NCBI GenBank assembly: GCA_947378425.1
Contig: CANCJV010000009.1
Span: 27,066-91,065, forward strand
Direction of reading: 5' to 3'
DNA length: 64,000 bases
Source: Synechococcaceae cyanobacterium
GTDB taxonomy: Bacteria > Cyanobacteriota > Cyanobacteriia > PCC-6307 > Cyanobiaceae
Shown here: in pieces, positions 53,027 through 61,970 of the stretch
Layout: every line of letters starts with the position of its first letter
Numbering within the stretch: position 1 is the stretch's first letter
Notes under the pieces: model-generated
What the model saw: the letters and a program-made list of their open reading frames with translations, nothing else
Told to the model about the DNA's origin: nothing
The model's database searches: none
Program-made: the position numbers and the translations under genes

Positions 53027-54433
53027 CTACAGATCGAGGTTAAGGCTGGCCCCTTTGGGTCTGCCAATACAGATCAGGGCCGAGCCACGGGTCAGACCTG
53101 CCGTGGGTTCACTGATGTAACTCACCTCACCCTCCAGCACCCGGCAGGCGCAGGTGCCGCACACCCCGGCGCGGCAGGAAAACGCTGGCTCAACGCCCTG
53201 GGCCTCGGCGAAGTCCAGCAGGGTGTCATCCGGATCGGTGCTCGCCCATCTGGCGGTCCGGCCGCTGCGCACAAACGTAACCTCTGATGAAGCCGGTGTG
53301 GCGCCCGCCATGCTCGACGCTTCCGGGGCTGGTTCGCTGGTTGAAGAGCTGGCCGGTGGCCTGCTGCTGAACATCTCAAAGTGAATGGCCGTTTCAGGGA
53401 TGCCGGCCTGGCGCAGCTCGGCGATCAAACCCTGCATGAATGCTGGAGAACCGCAGAGGAAATAGTCAGCGTCCTGATCCACCAGCGATCTCACTAAAGC
53501 CCAATCGACATAGCCCTCGCTTTGGTGGTGACCAGCATCCTCTTCGCCGGGACGGCTGTAGGCGATGTGCAGATGCAGGTTGGAATGGGCTGCTGCCAGG
53601 GACGCCATCTCATCACGGAAGGCATGGAATGGGCCGTTGCGGCAACCGTGCAAAAACCAGATCGGGCGGGGCGATGGTTGGCCAAGGGCTGCCTTGGCCA
53701 TGGCGATCATCGGCGTAATGCCGACCCCATTGCTGATCAACACGATCGGCTTGGTGGAGCTCGTATCGAGCACGAAGGTGCCGGCCGGTGGGCGGACCCG
53801 CAGAGTGGAACCTGGCCTCACATGGTCATGTAGAAAGTTGGAGGCCAGCCCTGGTGGCACGTTCTGGCCCTTCGGCGCCGGCTCGCGCTTGATCGAGAGG
53901 CGGTAATGCTTGATCGGCTGGCCTAGCAGGGGATAGTCGGAGAGGGAATAGGTGCGCAGCACCGGTCTGGCTTGGCCTGGGATGTGCAGCTCAATCGTGA
54001 GGAATTGTCCGGGCTTAAAGGCAGGCAGCGCTTCGCCATCGAGTGGCTGGAGCTCAAACGAGGTGATCTCGGCGCTTTCGGCCTGTTTATGGCTCACCAC
54101 AAACTCACGCCAACTGGTCCAGGTGTTGCCGGAAGCCGCTGGCGTTGGGACGTCCTGGCGGCGTCGACGCCGGCCCGCATTGCCCAGCCCTGCATGAAGT
54201 AGGCCTGACAAGCCGCCAAGCACCAGCCCGCTTGTCGTCATGCTGAGGCCTCTGCCTCGGGCGGTGGCTGTGGCGTTGGCCTGGGGACCCGGTTGCCCGA
54301 GCGAACTGACCCCGAAGGCCAGGATCGTGCCCGCGGCCATGCCGGCCACCACCGCTTCCAACCCTTGGCGGATCAAGCCTTCAGACCGCTCTGGCACGTT
54401 GGCTGCACTCTGCTTGCGGCCAACGGTAGCCAT
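53027..54433 (-). CDS. Flavin oxidoreductase fused to a plant-type 2Fe-2S ferredoxin domain
   Basis: 468 residues. A hydrophobic N-terminus (two possible membrane stretches, about 20-50 and 65-85) precedes a ferredoxin-reductase-like module: RTYSLSDYP (FAD), GVGITPMIAM (NAD(P) site) and YFLCGSPAFMQGLIAEL. The C-terminal ferredoxin domain has CRAGVCGTCACRV and a distal C in ALICIGRP, four cysteines for a 2Fe-2S cluster. It therefore moves electrons from NAD(P)H through FAD to an unknown acceptor. No haem domain is present, unlike flavohaemoglobin. It lies upstream of DUF4079 with a 97-base gap. Confidence 0.9.
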   Translation of the reverse strand: MATVGRKQSAANVPERSEGLIRQGLEAVVAGMAAGTILAFGVSSLGQPGPQANATATARGRGLSMTTSGLVLGGLSGLLHAGLGNAGRRRRRQDVPTPAASGNTWTSWREFVVSHKQAESAEITSFELQPLDGEALPAFKPGQFLTIELHIPGQARPVLRTYSLSDYPLLGQPIKHYRLSIKREPAPKGQNVPPGLASNFLHDHVRPGSTLRVRPPAGTFVLDTSSTKPIVLISNGVGITPMIAMAKAALGQPSPRPIWFLHGCRNGPFHAFRDEMASLAAAHSNLHLHIAYSRPGEEDAGHHQSEGYVDWALVRSLVDQDADYFLCGSPAFMQGLIAELRQAGIPETAIHFEMFSSRPPASSSTSEPAPEASSMAGATPASSEVTFVRSGRTARWASTDPDDTLLDFAEAQGVEPAFSCRAGVCGTCACRVLEGEVSYISEPTAGLTRGSALICIGRPKGASLNLDL

Positions 54434-54535
54434 GATTCGGGCTTGTCTTAGGAGCCTCTGAAAACCCCCGCCACCCCCTAGGCCCGTCTGGCTGGGATCG
54501 TGACGATGAGCGGGGAGGTTGGCCAGGGCCCTCGC

Positions 54536-55513
54536 TTAGAGATGTTGGAGATCGGGATAGGCGGTGATCAGCTCCTCGCTGCTGAGCACCTCACCAGCGC
54601 CTTCCGGCTGCCAGATCACTTCGAGTGCGAGCAGATCATCGCTGCCGATGGCACCCAGTTGCTGGAGGCTGTCGCGCAGGGCTTCGGCCGTCGCGGTTCC
54701 CTTGAGGGGCAGGCCGCGGCGGCTAGCCACGATCAAGGTGACAGCGATGTAGTCGCTGGCGCCACTGCTGCTGCCCGCCGCCACCGTCGACGGTTCGCTG
54801 TAGCGGCGGCCGGCCACGTTGGCGGTGAGTTCGCGCTGTAACTTGCTGCGCTCCTGCATGGACAGGCGGTTGAAGGTGGATTCGGCGCTGGCGAAGGGCA
54901 CCTGGCCCACCTCGCCATTGGCATACACCCAGAGATCGGGGTGCCGCAGCAAGGCCAGGGTGGTTTCCTGAAGAACCCGCTGAAGGCCGGCACTGTTGGA
55001 GGTGTCAGCCGAGCCGGCCATGCGGCGCAGATCCTCCTGCACATCCCGGGCCGTGGCCAGCATGCCCAGCTGGATCTGGGCGATCGACACCGGTCCATCG
55101 GAGCTGATGGCCCCGTAGCCGCCATCATTCTCCGCCAACCGCGGGCCACTGCCGCTGCCACCGCCGCGCACGGCGTTGATCAACATCCCGACGATCGCCA
55201 TCAAAATCAGGAAGCCAAACAGGCCACCGCCACCGAAGCCGAAGATCGGCACGATGAAGGGGAAGCCCATGCCTCCGCCGCGGTAGCCACCGCCGCCGTA
55301 GTAGCCGCCACCTCCGTAGCCACCTCCATAGGAGCCCCGGGAGGGACCGCCGCCGTAGCTGCGAGGCATCGAAGGGGCCGAGCGGAAACTCCCCCCACCG
55401 ATACGGCCGCCACTGGCCGCCGAGGCCGGATGGGGGGCGATCACCATCAGAGCGGCGACCAACACCGGCATCACCATCAGGCTGAGCGTTCGCCGCAGCG
55501 CGCGTGGACCCAT
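54536..55513 (-). CDS. DUF1517 family membrane protein with Gly/Tyr-rich segment
   Basis: 325 residues from ATG 55513. Signal-like N-terminus LSLMVMPVLVAALMVIAPHP, then a low-complexity SYGGGYGGGGYYGGGGYRGG stretch near residues 60-85, a second hydrophobic segment FGFLILMAIVGMLINAV, and a cytosolic-type DUF1517 domain with VQEDLRRMAG, LALLRHPDLWVYANG, and YIAVTLIVASRRGLPL. DUF1517 proteins are widespread in cyanobacteria and chloroplasts; molecular function is unsettled. The start lies 26 bases after the thiS stop. Confidence 0.87.
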   Translation of the reverse strand: MGPRALRRTLSLMVMPVLVAALMVIAPHPASAASGGRIGGGSFRSAPSMPRSYGGGPSRGSYGGGYGGGGYYGGGGYRGGGMGFPFIVPIFGFGGGGLFGFLILMAIVGMLINAVRGGGSGSGPRLAENDGGYGAISSDGPVSIAQIQLGMLATARDVQEDLRRMAGSADTSNSAGLQRVLQETTLALLRHPDLWVYANGEVGQVPFASAESTFNRLSMQERSKLQRELTANVAGRRYSEPSTVAAGSSSGASDYIAVTLIVASRRGLPLKGTATAEALRDSLQQLGAIGSDDLLALEVIWQPEGAGEVLSSEELITAYPDLQHL

Positions 55514-55538
55514 GGGAAGGGGATCAAGTGGACGGAAT

Positions 55539-55922
55539 CTAGGAACCACCTCCGACGATGGTGACCACTTCCAGCACGTCGGATTCCACCACAGCCTGAG
55601 CAGCCCAGCGCTGGCGCGGCAGGATTTCGCCGTTGAACTCCACCACCACCAGCTGGGGGCGATAGCCGAGATTGTCGAGCACCTGCACCAGGGTCAGCCC
55701 GGCCGCACAGCGGCGTGCCTCACCGTTGACTCGGATCTCCAGCATGCGTGCTCCTTGAGATGCCTCGACCACGACTGGGGCGTCTACGGCTGCTGCGTCC
55801 ACGGTTGCCGAGTCAAAGGTTGCCGAGTCAAAGGTTGCCGAATCAAAGGCCGCTGTTGCCACAGTTTTCGTTTTCCGGGCTGCTGCGTTCTCGCCAGCGC
55901 CGCCGGCCTGCTCCCCGCTCAT
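55539..55922 (-). CDS. thiS: Sulfur carrier protein ThiS with N-terminal repeat extension
   Basis: The C-terminal 68 residues (starting at an internal ATG at 55745) are a complete ThiS: MLEIRVNGEARRCAAGLTL, VVEFNGEILPRQRW and the terminal VVTIVGGGS, with the diglycine that becomes the thiocarboxylate donating sulfur to the thiazole. The open frame begins 59 residues earlier at ATG 55922 in an ATGA overlap with thiE. The extension has three near-repeats of FDSAT plus Ala/Val-rich sequence. The coupled overlap favours translation of the long form, but a short product from 55745 is also likely. Confidence 0.85.
   Translation of the reverse strand: MSGEQAGGAGENAAARKTKTVATAAFDSATFDSATFDSATVDAAAVDAPVVVEASQGARMLEIRVNGEARRCAAGLTLVQVLDNLGYRPQLVVVEFNGEILPRQRWAAQAVVESDVLEVVTIVGGGS
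55804..55848. repeat. Three tandem 15-bp repeats inside the thiS extension
   Basis: The unit GTTGCCGAGTCAAAG occurs twice exactly (55804-55818, 55819-55833) and a third time with one change (55834-55848). It encodes the FDSAT repeats on the minus strand; the 15-bp unit keeps the frame, so copy number could vary without breaking thiS. Confidence 0.9.
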
Positions 55923-56986
55923 GCCTCGGCCTCCAGGCCTGCCAGCAGGGCCGCCGCCGCCGCCGCCGGATCGGGGGCCTCGGTGATCGCCCGCACCACC
56001 GCCACCCGCGTACCGCCCGCCGCACGCACCGCCGCCAGGTTGGCGCTGTCGATGCCACCGATGGCGAACCAGGGGATCGGTGATGCGGCTTTCGCCTGGG
56101 CCACATAGGCGAGCCCCACCGGTTCGCGGCCTGGTTTGGTCGGGGTGGTGTGGACCGGTCCGACGCCGACGTAATCGCAGCCGTCGATCACCGCCTGCCG
56201 CAAGTCCTCAAGCCGATGGGTGCTGCGGCCGATCAGGCGCTCGGGCCCCAGCAGGCGGCGGGCCACGGCCGGCGGTAGATCCCCCTGGCCCAGATGCACG
56301 CCGTCGGCCTCCACCGCCAGGGCGATGTCGATGCGGTCGTTGACCAGAAACAGGGCGCCGGCCTGGGCGCAGAGGGTCCTGAGGCGGCGTGCCTGCTCCA
56401 GCCGCTGCAGGTCGTCGAGGGTGGGAGGCGCGCCGGGGCCGCTGGCCTGCTTGGCCCGGTACTGCACCAGCCGTACCCCTCCCGCCAGGGCAGCTGCCAC
56501 CACTCCTTCGAGATCCGGCACCGGGCTGGTGACCAGGTACAGATGAGCGCGGCGCAGCAGCTCGCGCCGGCCCGGGCCCAGCCGCGAGGCCTGGATCAGG
56601 TCCACCTCCAGGTCGTAGACGAGATAGCGGATGGCCGCGGCCTCCTGGGCCAGTTCCGGTTCGTCGCGCCGGCCGAATTCCTCCAGCACCCGCAGGGCCT
56701 CCTGGACGCGGGCCGCATTGGCCGCCAGCACGGCGCCGTCGTCAAGGCGTTCCAGCTGGGCCGGGTGGGCCAGCCCCGCCGCCGGATCAGTGGCGCTGTG
56801 GCGGGCCAGTTTGAAACGCTCGTGGTGCTGGCGGCCGAGCCGCTGGCGCAGATCCTTGCTGCGGGCCACCAGATCGGGGCGGTCCAGGGCGAAGCGACAC
56901 CAGTCCTCCAGCACTCGCAGCCCTTCGCGGGCCCGGTCGAGGTTGGCGTCGAGCAGGCGCAGGCTGGCGCTGGAGCGGGTCGTCAC
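55919..56986 (-). CDS. thiE: Thiamine-phosphate synthase with N-terminal ThiD2 domain
   Basis: 355 residues. The N-terminal ~150 residues (LRLLDANLDRAREGLRVLED, GRQHHERFKLARHSATDP, EALRVLEEFGR) form the ThiD2-type domain that in cyanobacteria precedes ThiE. The catalytic TIM barrel then has LYLVTSPVPDLEG, GVRLVQYRAK, FLVNDRIDIALAVEADGVHL, GRSTHRLEDL, YVGVGPVHTTPTKPG and WFAIGGIDSANL. It joins HMP-PP and the thiazole phosphate to form thiamine phosphate. The stop overlaps the thiS start. The start is ATG 56986, with an earlier neighbour ORF on the opposite strand. Confidence 0.95.
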   Translation of the reverse strand: MTTRSSASLRLLDANLDRAREGLRVLEDWCRFALDRPDLVARSKDLRQRLGRQHHERFKLARHSATDPAAGLAHPAQLERLDDGAVLAANAARVQEALRVLEEFGRRDEPELAQEAAAIRYLVYDLEVDLIQASRLGPGRRELLRRAHLYLVTSPVPDLEGVVAAALAGGVRLVQYRAKQASGPGAPPTLDDLQRLEQARRLRTLCAQAGALFLVNDRIDIALAVEADGVHLGQGDLPPAVARRLLGPERLIGRSTHRLEDLRQAVIDGCDYVGVGPVHTTPTKPGREPVGLAYVAQAKAASPIPWFAIGGIDSANLAAVRAAGGTRVAVVRAITEAPDPAAAAAALLAGLEAEA

Positions 56987-57045
56987 AAGGCTGGCAGAAA
57001 CGCTTTCCCCACCCTGTCTAGGGTGTGGGCGCTTGCGGCAGGGCG

Positions 57046-57168
57046 ATGGCCACCGACCCGAACGGATCTGACAACGCGATGCTGGTGCTGGTGTCAGGCA
57101 TCCTGCTGATGGGGGGCATCGCCGCCTTCATCGGCTGGGGCCTCACCCATGCCTATCCCAGCGGCTAG
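57046..57168 (+). CDS. Small single-span membrane protein, 40 residues
   Basis: MATDPNGSDN, one hydrophobic helix (AMLVLVSGILLMGGIAAFIG) and a short WGLTHAYPSG tail, N-out or N-in undetermined. The size and layout resemble small photosynthetic-complex subunits, but the sequence does not match PsbN, PetG, PetN, PsaM or Psb30 as I know them. It lies between divergent thiE and the 3' end of ribF, overlapping the latter by 75 bases on the opposite strand. Codon use is natural for a real gene. Not a chance ORF by its clean amphiphilic pattern, but expression is unproven. Confidence 0.55.
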   Translation: MATDPNGSDNAMLVLVSGILLMGGIAAFIGWGLTHAYPSG

Positions 57169-58248
57169 GGATGAGTCCCGGGTTTGAGCCAGGAGGCGGC
57201 GGGCAGCGGCCGCATCGGCGCCGATCTGTTCGCTGAGGGCCTTGAGGCTGGCGAAGCGCTGCTGGCTGCGCAGCAGCTGCAGGGGCTCCACCCGCAGCCG
57301 GGTCCCCTCCAGTTCGATCTGGCGATCCAGCAGGTGCACCTCCACCGCCGAGGGGGCCAGCGGATCGACCGTCGGCTGGGGGCCCAGGTTCATCACCGCC
57401 GCCATCGCTTCGCCACAGGCCACCCCCGGTTCGCCGCTCTCCAGCCAGGCCAGGGCGGCATAGACCCCCTCCTGGGGCAGGAACTTGCGGCCATCCACCT
57501 GCAGATTGGCGGTGGGCCAGCCCAGCTGGCGGCCCAGGCCACGGCCGCCCACCACTCGCCCACTGAAGCGGTAGGGCCGCTCGAGCAGCCTCCGGGCCTC
57601 GGCGATGCGGCCTGCGGCCAGGGCCCGGCGGATGCGGCTGCTGCTCACCCGTTCGTCGCCATCGAAGAGCATCGGCAGCACGGAGACGGCAATGCCATGG
57701 AGTTCGCCGAGGCGGGCCAGCTCCGCGGCATCTCCGCAGCGGCCGGCGCCGAAGCGAAAGTTGTCGCCGACGGCGATGCGGCGGGCTTGCAATTGGTTCA
57801 CCAGCACCTGCTCGACGAACTCCGCCGGCGTGAGGGCCGCCAGGGCCTGGTCAAAAGGAACCAGCACCAGCTGGCGGATTCCGAGGGGCTCCAGGGCCTC
57901 AAGTTTTTCAACCGGCAGATCCAGCCGCAGTCGCGGCTCTCCGTGGAGCACCTCGCGTGGATGGGGCCAGAAGCTCACCACCGTGGGAATCGGCGGGGGC
58001 TCCTTCCGCTCGCTCGGATCGACGGGGCCTGATCCTGGGGGGATCCGATCGGGGTTGGACAGCTCGTCGTCGATGCCGTTGGCGTCAGCCAGACCCGTCA
58101 GGCTGAGCGGGGCACCGCAAGGCGGCACGACGCAGGGCGGCACGACGGCGGCGATCACACGGCGATGGCCGCGATGCAGGCCATCGAAACTGCCCAGCGC
58201 GATGGCGGTGGGACGCAGGGCATCGCTGGGGTTGTGGAGCGGAATCAA
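57094..58248 (-). CDS. ribF: Bifunctional riboflavin kinase/FAD synthetase
   Basis: 384 residues from TTG 58248, the first residue fitting the family start; ATG 58308 would add 20 non-conserved residues. FMN adenylyltransferase domain: ALGSFDGLHRGHRRVI, then FWPHPREVL after an insertion of about 45 residues rich in Pro, Gly, Asp; AVGDNFRFGAGRCGDAAEL and SSSRIRRALAAGRIAEA. Riboflavin kinase domain: GRVVGGRGLGRQLGWPTANL, FLPQEGVYAA and VEVHLLD. It makes FMN and FAD. The C-terminal tail beyond the kinase domain overlaps the 40-residue ORF on the other strand. Confidence 0.93.
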   Translation of the reverse strand: MIPLHNPSDALRPTAIALGSFDGLHRGHRRVIAAVVPPCVVPPCGAPLSLTGLADANGIDDELSNPDRIPPGSGPVDPSERKEPPPIPTVVSFWPHPREVLHGEPRLRLDLPVEKLEALEPLGIRQLVLVPFDQALAALTPAEFVEQVLVNQLQARRIAVGDNFRFGAGRCGDAAELARLGELHGIAVSVLPMLFDGDERVSSSRIRRALAAGRIAEARRLLERPYRFSGRVVGGRGLGRQLGWPTANLQVDGRKFLPQEGVYAALAWLESGEPGVACGEAMAAVMNLGPQPTVDPLAPSAVEVHLLDRQIELEGTRLRVEPLQLLRSQQRFASLKALSEQIGADAAAARRLLAQTRDSSLAAGIGMGEAPADEGGDAPHQQDA

Positions 58249-58331
58249 CGACGCGGGCCTCGCCGCGCTGATCCTCCCATGGCAAGTTTGGGAGCCACCT
58301 GGCCGCAAGGCGGCCCGCTGACTCCCCCCCG

Positions 58332-58913
58332 ATGGTTGACCGCCTGGATCTGCAGTTGATTTCCGCCGCCGTGCGCCGCATGAGCTGGATCCGCCTCTGG
58401 GCCCAGGTGGTGATGGCGGTGGTGGTGCTGGGGGTGCTGTTGTTCAACAACATCGGCGGGCGCCTGGCGGCCAACTCAGCCCGGGCACTGGGTCTGGGCC
58501 CGGGCCTCTCGCTCACGACCCTGTCCTTCTTCGTGCTGCTCTGGTCCATCTGGCAGAGCGGCCTGGTGATCCGCTGCGGCAGAGCCCTGGCCAGCCCGGT
58601 AAGGCCCACCAAAGGCGAAACGGTCCGCCTGATCAAGCGCGGTGTGCTGGCCGATCTGGTGGGCGTCACCCTGGCGGTGATCGGCTACCAGGCGCTGGCG
58701 GGCAGCCTGTTCGTGCAGGCCTCGCAACAGGTTCCGGGCTTCTTCGGCGCCCAGATTCAGCAGGCTCCCGGGGCGGCAGGCCGGGTGATTGGCCTGCCGA
58801 TCACGTCGATCGAGATGCTCTCGGTGCTGAGTAACACCCAGGTGTTGTTCGCCCACACGATCGGGCTGTGGATCAGCCTCTGGCTGCTGCAGCGGGTGTA
58901 CCGGCGGGCCTGA
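58332..58913 (+). CDS. DUF3611 family membrane protein
   Basis: 193 residues, start ATG 58332. Four hydrophobic segments: IRLWAQVVMAVVVLGVLLFN, LTTLSFFVLLWSIWQSGLVI, VLADLVGVTLAVIGYQALAG and TQVLFAHTIGLWISLWLL. A conserved-looking soluble stretch RPTKGETVRLIKRGVLADL lies between segments two and three. DUF3611 is found in cyanobacteria and plastids; its function is unknown, but it is often seen as thylakoid-associated. It is divergent from ribF and convergent with surE. Confidence 0.85.
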   Translation: MVDRLDLQLISAAVRRMSWIRLWAQVVMAVVVLGVLLFNNIGGRLAANSARALGLGPGLSLTTLSFFVLLWSIWQSGLVIRCGRALASPVRPTKGETVRLIKRGVLADLVGVTLAVIGYQALAGSLFVQASQQVPGFFGAQIQQAPGAAGRVIGLPITSIEMLSVLSNTQVLFAHTIGLWISLWLLQRVYRRA

Positions 58914-58984
58914 ATCAGCCACCGGATCCGCCCCCCCCCTCGGTAGAACAATCTCAACCGACCCTGAATGCAGCCTTTCCCCGC

Positions 58985-59785
58985 TCAGCCGCCCAGCAGT
59001 TCTGCCGCCGGCAGGCTGGCGGTGAGGCCGCGCCAGAAGAGCTCCGGCTGCAGCGGTGTCAGAGAGGCACCGCCGGCGTCGATCCAGGCCACATCGATCG
59101 GCCAGTCGGCCGGCCCCGCCACCTGGGCTTCGAGATCGTTGGCCACCTCGCCGGCCAGCCAGTAGTAGGTGCGGCCGCGGGGATCAATCCGCTTGTCGAA
59201 CTGATCGACATAGCGGCGTACGGCGGTGCGGCACCAGCGCAGCGGGCCGATCGCCTCGCTGGCCAGCGGCGGCACATTGAGATTGAGCAGCAGGCCTTCG
59301 GGCCAGCCGCTCCGATGCATCGATTCGGCCACGTCCAGGGCCAGCCGGGCCGCCGGCTCGAAATGGCGCCATTGGAAATCGGCGCTGCTGACGGCCAGGG
59401 CCGGGAAACCTTCGATCGTGGCCTCCATGGCCGCGGCGACGGTGCCGGAATAGAGCACGTCGGTGCCGAGATTGGGACCGTGATTGATGCCCGAGAGCAC
59501 CAGGTCGGGCGGTTCCTCCAGCAGGCTGAACAGGGCCAGCTTGACGCAGTCCGAAGGGGTGCCGCTGCAGGCCCAGGCCCGCACCCCCGCGGCGAACAGT
59601 TCGTCGGCCCGTTCGGCCCGCAGGGGCGAGTGCAGCGTGAGGCCGTGGCCGGTGGCGGAGCGTTCCTGATCGGGACAGACCACGGTGACCCGATGCCCCC
59701 GGGCCGCCGCTGCGCTCGCCAGGGCCTGGATGCCATCCGCAAACACCCCGTCGTCGTTGCTGATCAGGATGCGGAGCGGATCCAT
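58985..59785 (-). CDS. surE: 5'/3'-nucleotidase SurE
   Basis: 266 residues from ATG 59785 (ATG 59800 adds five). The metal-binding N-terminus [18 protein letters not shown] is classical, followed by [20 protein letters not shown], the [20 protein letters not shown] core, and [10 protein letters not shown]. SurE dephosphorylates nucleoside monophosphates and short polyphosphates with a divalent cation. It is convergent with the DUF3611 gene and divergent from pheS, with 151 bases between starts for both promoters. Confidence 0.96.
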   Translation of the reverse strand: MDPLRILISNDDGVFADGIQALASAAAARGHRVTVVCPDQERSATGHGLTLHSPLRAERADELFAAGVRAWACSGTPSDCVKLALFSLLEEPPDLVLSGINHGPNLGTDVLYSGTVAAAMEATIEGFPALAVSSADFQWRHFEPAARLALDVAESMHRSGWPEGLLLNLNVPPLASEAIGPLRWCRTAVRRYVDQFDKRIDPRGRTYYWLAGEVANDLEAQVAGPADWPIDVAWIDAGGASLTPLQPELFWRGLTASLPAAELLGG

Positions 59786-59936
59786 CGGGGTGGCAGGCAC
59801 TGGTTCAACGCTACCGAGACTCCTGGCCTGAGAGGTGCGCCATCGGCCGCTCCGCCAGGCCCGCTTCCGGTGGTGATGGCTGCGCCTCCTGGGCAGCTGC
59901 CTACAGTCTCAGCTCGCATCGCCCAGCCCCCAGCCC

Positions 59937-60959
59937 GTGAGCGCCATCGTCAGCCTCCAGGACCTCACCGCCCAGCTGGAGCAGCTGGAGGCCGAAGCCG
60001 AAGCCGCCATCACCGCCGCCTCGGGCGCCGCCGAGCTCGAAGAGCTGCGGGTGGGCCTGCTGGGCAAGAAAGGGCGGCTCTCAGGTGTGCTGGGGGCGAT
60101 GGGCAAGCTGCCCGGCAGTGAACGTCCCCTGGTGGGTCAGCGGGCCAATGTGCTCAAGGACCAGGTGCAGGCGCTGCTGGCCCAGCGGCTGGAGAGTGTC
60201 AAGGCGGCGGCGATGGCGGAGCGGCTGGAGTTGGAGCGGCTGGATGTGACGGTTCCCTGCCGCTTCGTGCCGCCGGGCCATCGCCATCCCCTGATCAGCA
60301 CGATCGAGGAGATCGTCGATATCTTTGCCGGCCTCGGCTTCCGGGTGTCGGAAGGGCCGGAGATCGAGACCGACCACTACAACTTCACCGCCCTCAACAT
60401 CCCGCCGCACCATCCGGCCCGGGACATGCAGGACACCTTCTATCTCGCTCCCGGGGCCGATGGTGGTGAGCGCCTGCTGCGCACCCACACCTCGCCGGTG
60501 CAGATCCGCCATCTCGAGTGCAATCCGCCACCGGTGCGGATCGTGGCTCCCGGTCGGGTGTTCCGGCGCGATGCGGTCGATGCCACCCACTCGCCGGTGT
60601 TCCACCAGGTGGAGGTGCTGGCCCTCGATGAAGGCCTGGATTTCAGCCATCTGCGCGGCACCGTCACCACCTTCCTGCAACGCTTCTTCGGCGATCTGCC
60701 GGTGCGCTTCCGCGCCAGCTATTTCCCCTTCACCGAGCCCTCGGCCGAGGTCGATGTGCAGTGGCGCGGCCGCTGGCTCGAGGTGATGGGCTGCGGCATG
60801 GTCGATCCGGCGGTGCTCGAGGGCCTGGGCATCGACCCGCAGCGCTGGAGTGGCTTCGCGGCCGGCCTCGGCGTGGAGCGTTTCTGCATGGTGCGTCACG
60901 GCATCGATGACATCCGGCGGCTGTACACCAGCGATCTGCGCTTCCTGGAGCAGTTCTGA
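59937..60959 (+). CDS. pheS: Phenylalanine-tRNA ligase alpha subunit
   Basis: 340 residues, GTG start. An N-terminal coiled coil ([19 protein letters not shown]) that recognises tRNA is followed by the class II catalytic domain: [56 protein letters not shown] (motif 2 region), [18 protein letters not shown] and [12 protein letters not shown] with the terminal [13 protein letters not shown] motif 3. Works as alpha2beta2 with PheT, whose gene is not in the window. Start fixed by the coiled-coil beginning. Confidence 0.97.
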   Translation: MSAIVSLQDLTAQLEQLEAEAEAAITAASGAAELEELRVGLLGKKGRLSGVLGAMGKLPGSERPLVGQRANVLKDQVQALLAQRLESVKAAAMAERLELERLDVTVPCRFVPPGHRHPLISTIEEIVDIFAGLGFRVSEGPEIETDHYNFTALNIPPHHPARDMQDTFYLAPGADGGERLLRTHTSPVQIRHLECNPPPVRIVAPGRVFRRDAVDATHSPVFHQVEVLALDEGLDFSHLRGTVTTFLQRFFGDLPVRFRASYFPFTEPSAEVDVQWRGRWLEVMGCGMVDPAVLEGLGIDPQRWSGFAAGLGVERFCMVRHGIDDIRRLYTSDLRFLEQF

Positions 60960-61037
60960 TGCCGCAGCCGGCTGGCCTGGCGGCTCGTTGCAGCTGGCTC
61001 TGCCGATAAAGTGGCATTTCTTCCTTGCCCCCGATCG

Positions 61038-61970
61038 GTGCCCCGTGTCGGACTGATCGTCAACGACGGCAAGGAGCTGGCCCTGGCCACTGCCGCCACC
61101 ATCGAATCCCGCCTGCTGGAGGCGGGTCTTGAGGTGGTGCGGGCCAGCAGCTCCGCCGGCGTGGTTGGCTTCGCCAATCCGGATCAGCATCTGCGCGCCA
61201 AGGGTTACGCCGCCTGCGTGCCCCCCGGTTTCGATGCCGAGATGCCGCTGGCGATCGTGCTCGGCGGCGATGGCACCGTGCTCTCCGCCGCCCGCATGAC
61301 CGCCCCGATCGGCGTGCCGATCCTGACGATCAACACCGGCCATCTCGGCTTTCTGGCCGAGGCCTACCTCAAGGATCTGGATCGGGCCCTTGAGCAGGTG
61401 ATCGCCTCGCAATGGAGCGTTGAGGAGCGGTCGCTGCTGGTGGTGAGCGTGATGCGGGGCGAGCAGCGGCGCTGGGAGGTGCTCTGCCTCAACGAGATGG
61501 CCCTGCACCGCGAACCTCTCACCAGCATGTGTCACTTCGAGATCGCCATCGGTCGCCATGCGCCCGTGGACATCGCCGCCGACGGCGTGATCCTCTCCAG
61601 TCCGACGGGTTCCACCGCCTATGCGCTCAGTGCCGGTGGTCCGGTGATCACCCCCGATTGCCCGGTGCTGCAGCTGACGCCGATCGCCGCCCATTCCCTG
61701 GCTTCACGGGCCCTGGTGTTCAGCGATCGGGAGCCGGTCACCGTGTTTCCGGCCACCCCGGAACGGCTGATGATGGTGGTGGATGGCAGCGCCGGCTGCT
61801 ACATCTGGCCCGAGGATCGGGTGCTGGTGCGGCGCAGTGAGCAACCGGTGCGGTTCGTGCGGCTGGCGGACCATGAGTTTTTCCAGGTGCTTCGCAACAA
61901 GCTGGGCTGGGGCCTGCCCCATGTGGCCAAACCCGGCAATGGCCTCGACGCCCCGGAGCCAACGCCATGA
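61038..61970 (+). CDS. nadK: NAD kinase
   Basis: 310 residues from GTG 61038, the family start ([14 protein letters not shown]); an upstream in-frame leader is not conserved. Motifs: [15 protein letters not shown] (the GGDGT phosphate site), [27 protein letters not shown] and [21 protein letters not shown], then VTPDCPVL-type strand. It phosphorylates NAD to NADP, important in photosynthetic cells. The stop overlaps the next ATG (ATGA), linking it to a regulator gene. It corresponds to one of the two NadK types found in cyanobacteria. Confidence 0.96.
   Translation: MPRVGLIVNDGKELALATAATIESRLLEAGLEVVRASSSAGVVGFANPDQHLRAKGYAACVPPGFDAEMPLAIVLGGDGTVLSAARMTAPIGVPILTINTGHLGFLAEAYLKDLDRALEQVIASQWSVEERSLLVVSVMRGEQRRWEVLCLNEMALHREPLTSMCHFEIAIGRHAPVDIAADGVILSSPTGSTAYALSAGGPVITPDCPVLQLTPIAAHSLASRALVFSDREPVTVFPATPERLMMVVDGSAGCYIWPEDRVLVRRSEQPVRFVRLADHEFFQVLRNKLGWGLPHVAKPGNGLDAPEPTP

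Noticed and set aside
60081..61694. Minus-strand ORF of 537 codons opposite pheS and nadK
   Set aside because: Gly/His/Gln-rich chance translation opposite two housekeeping genes.
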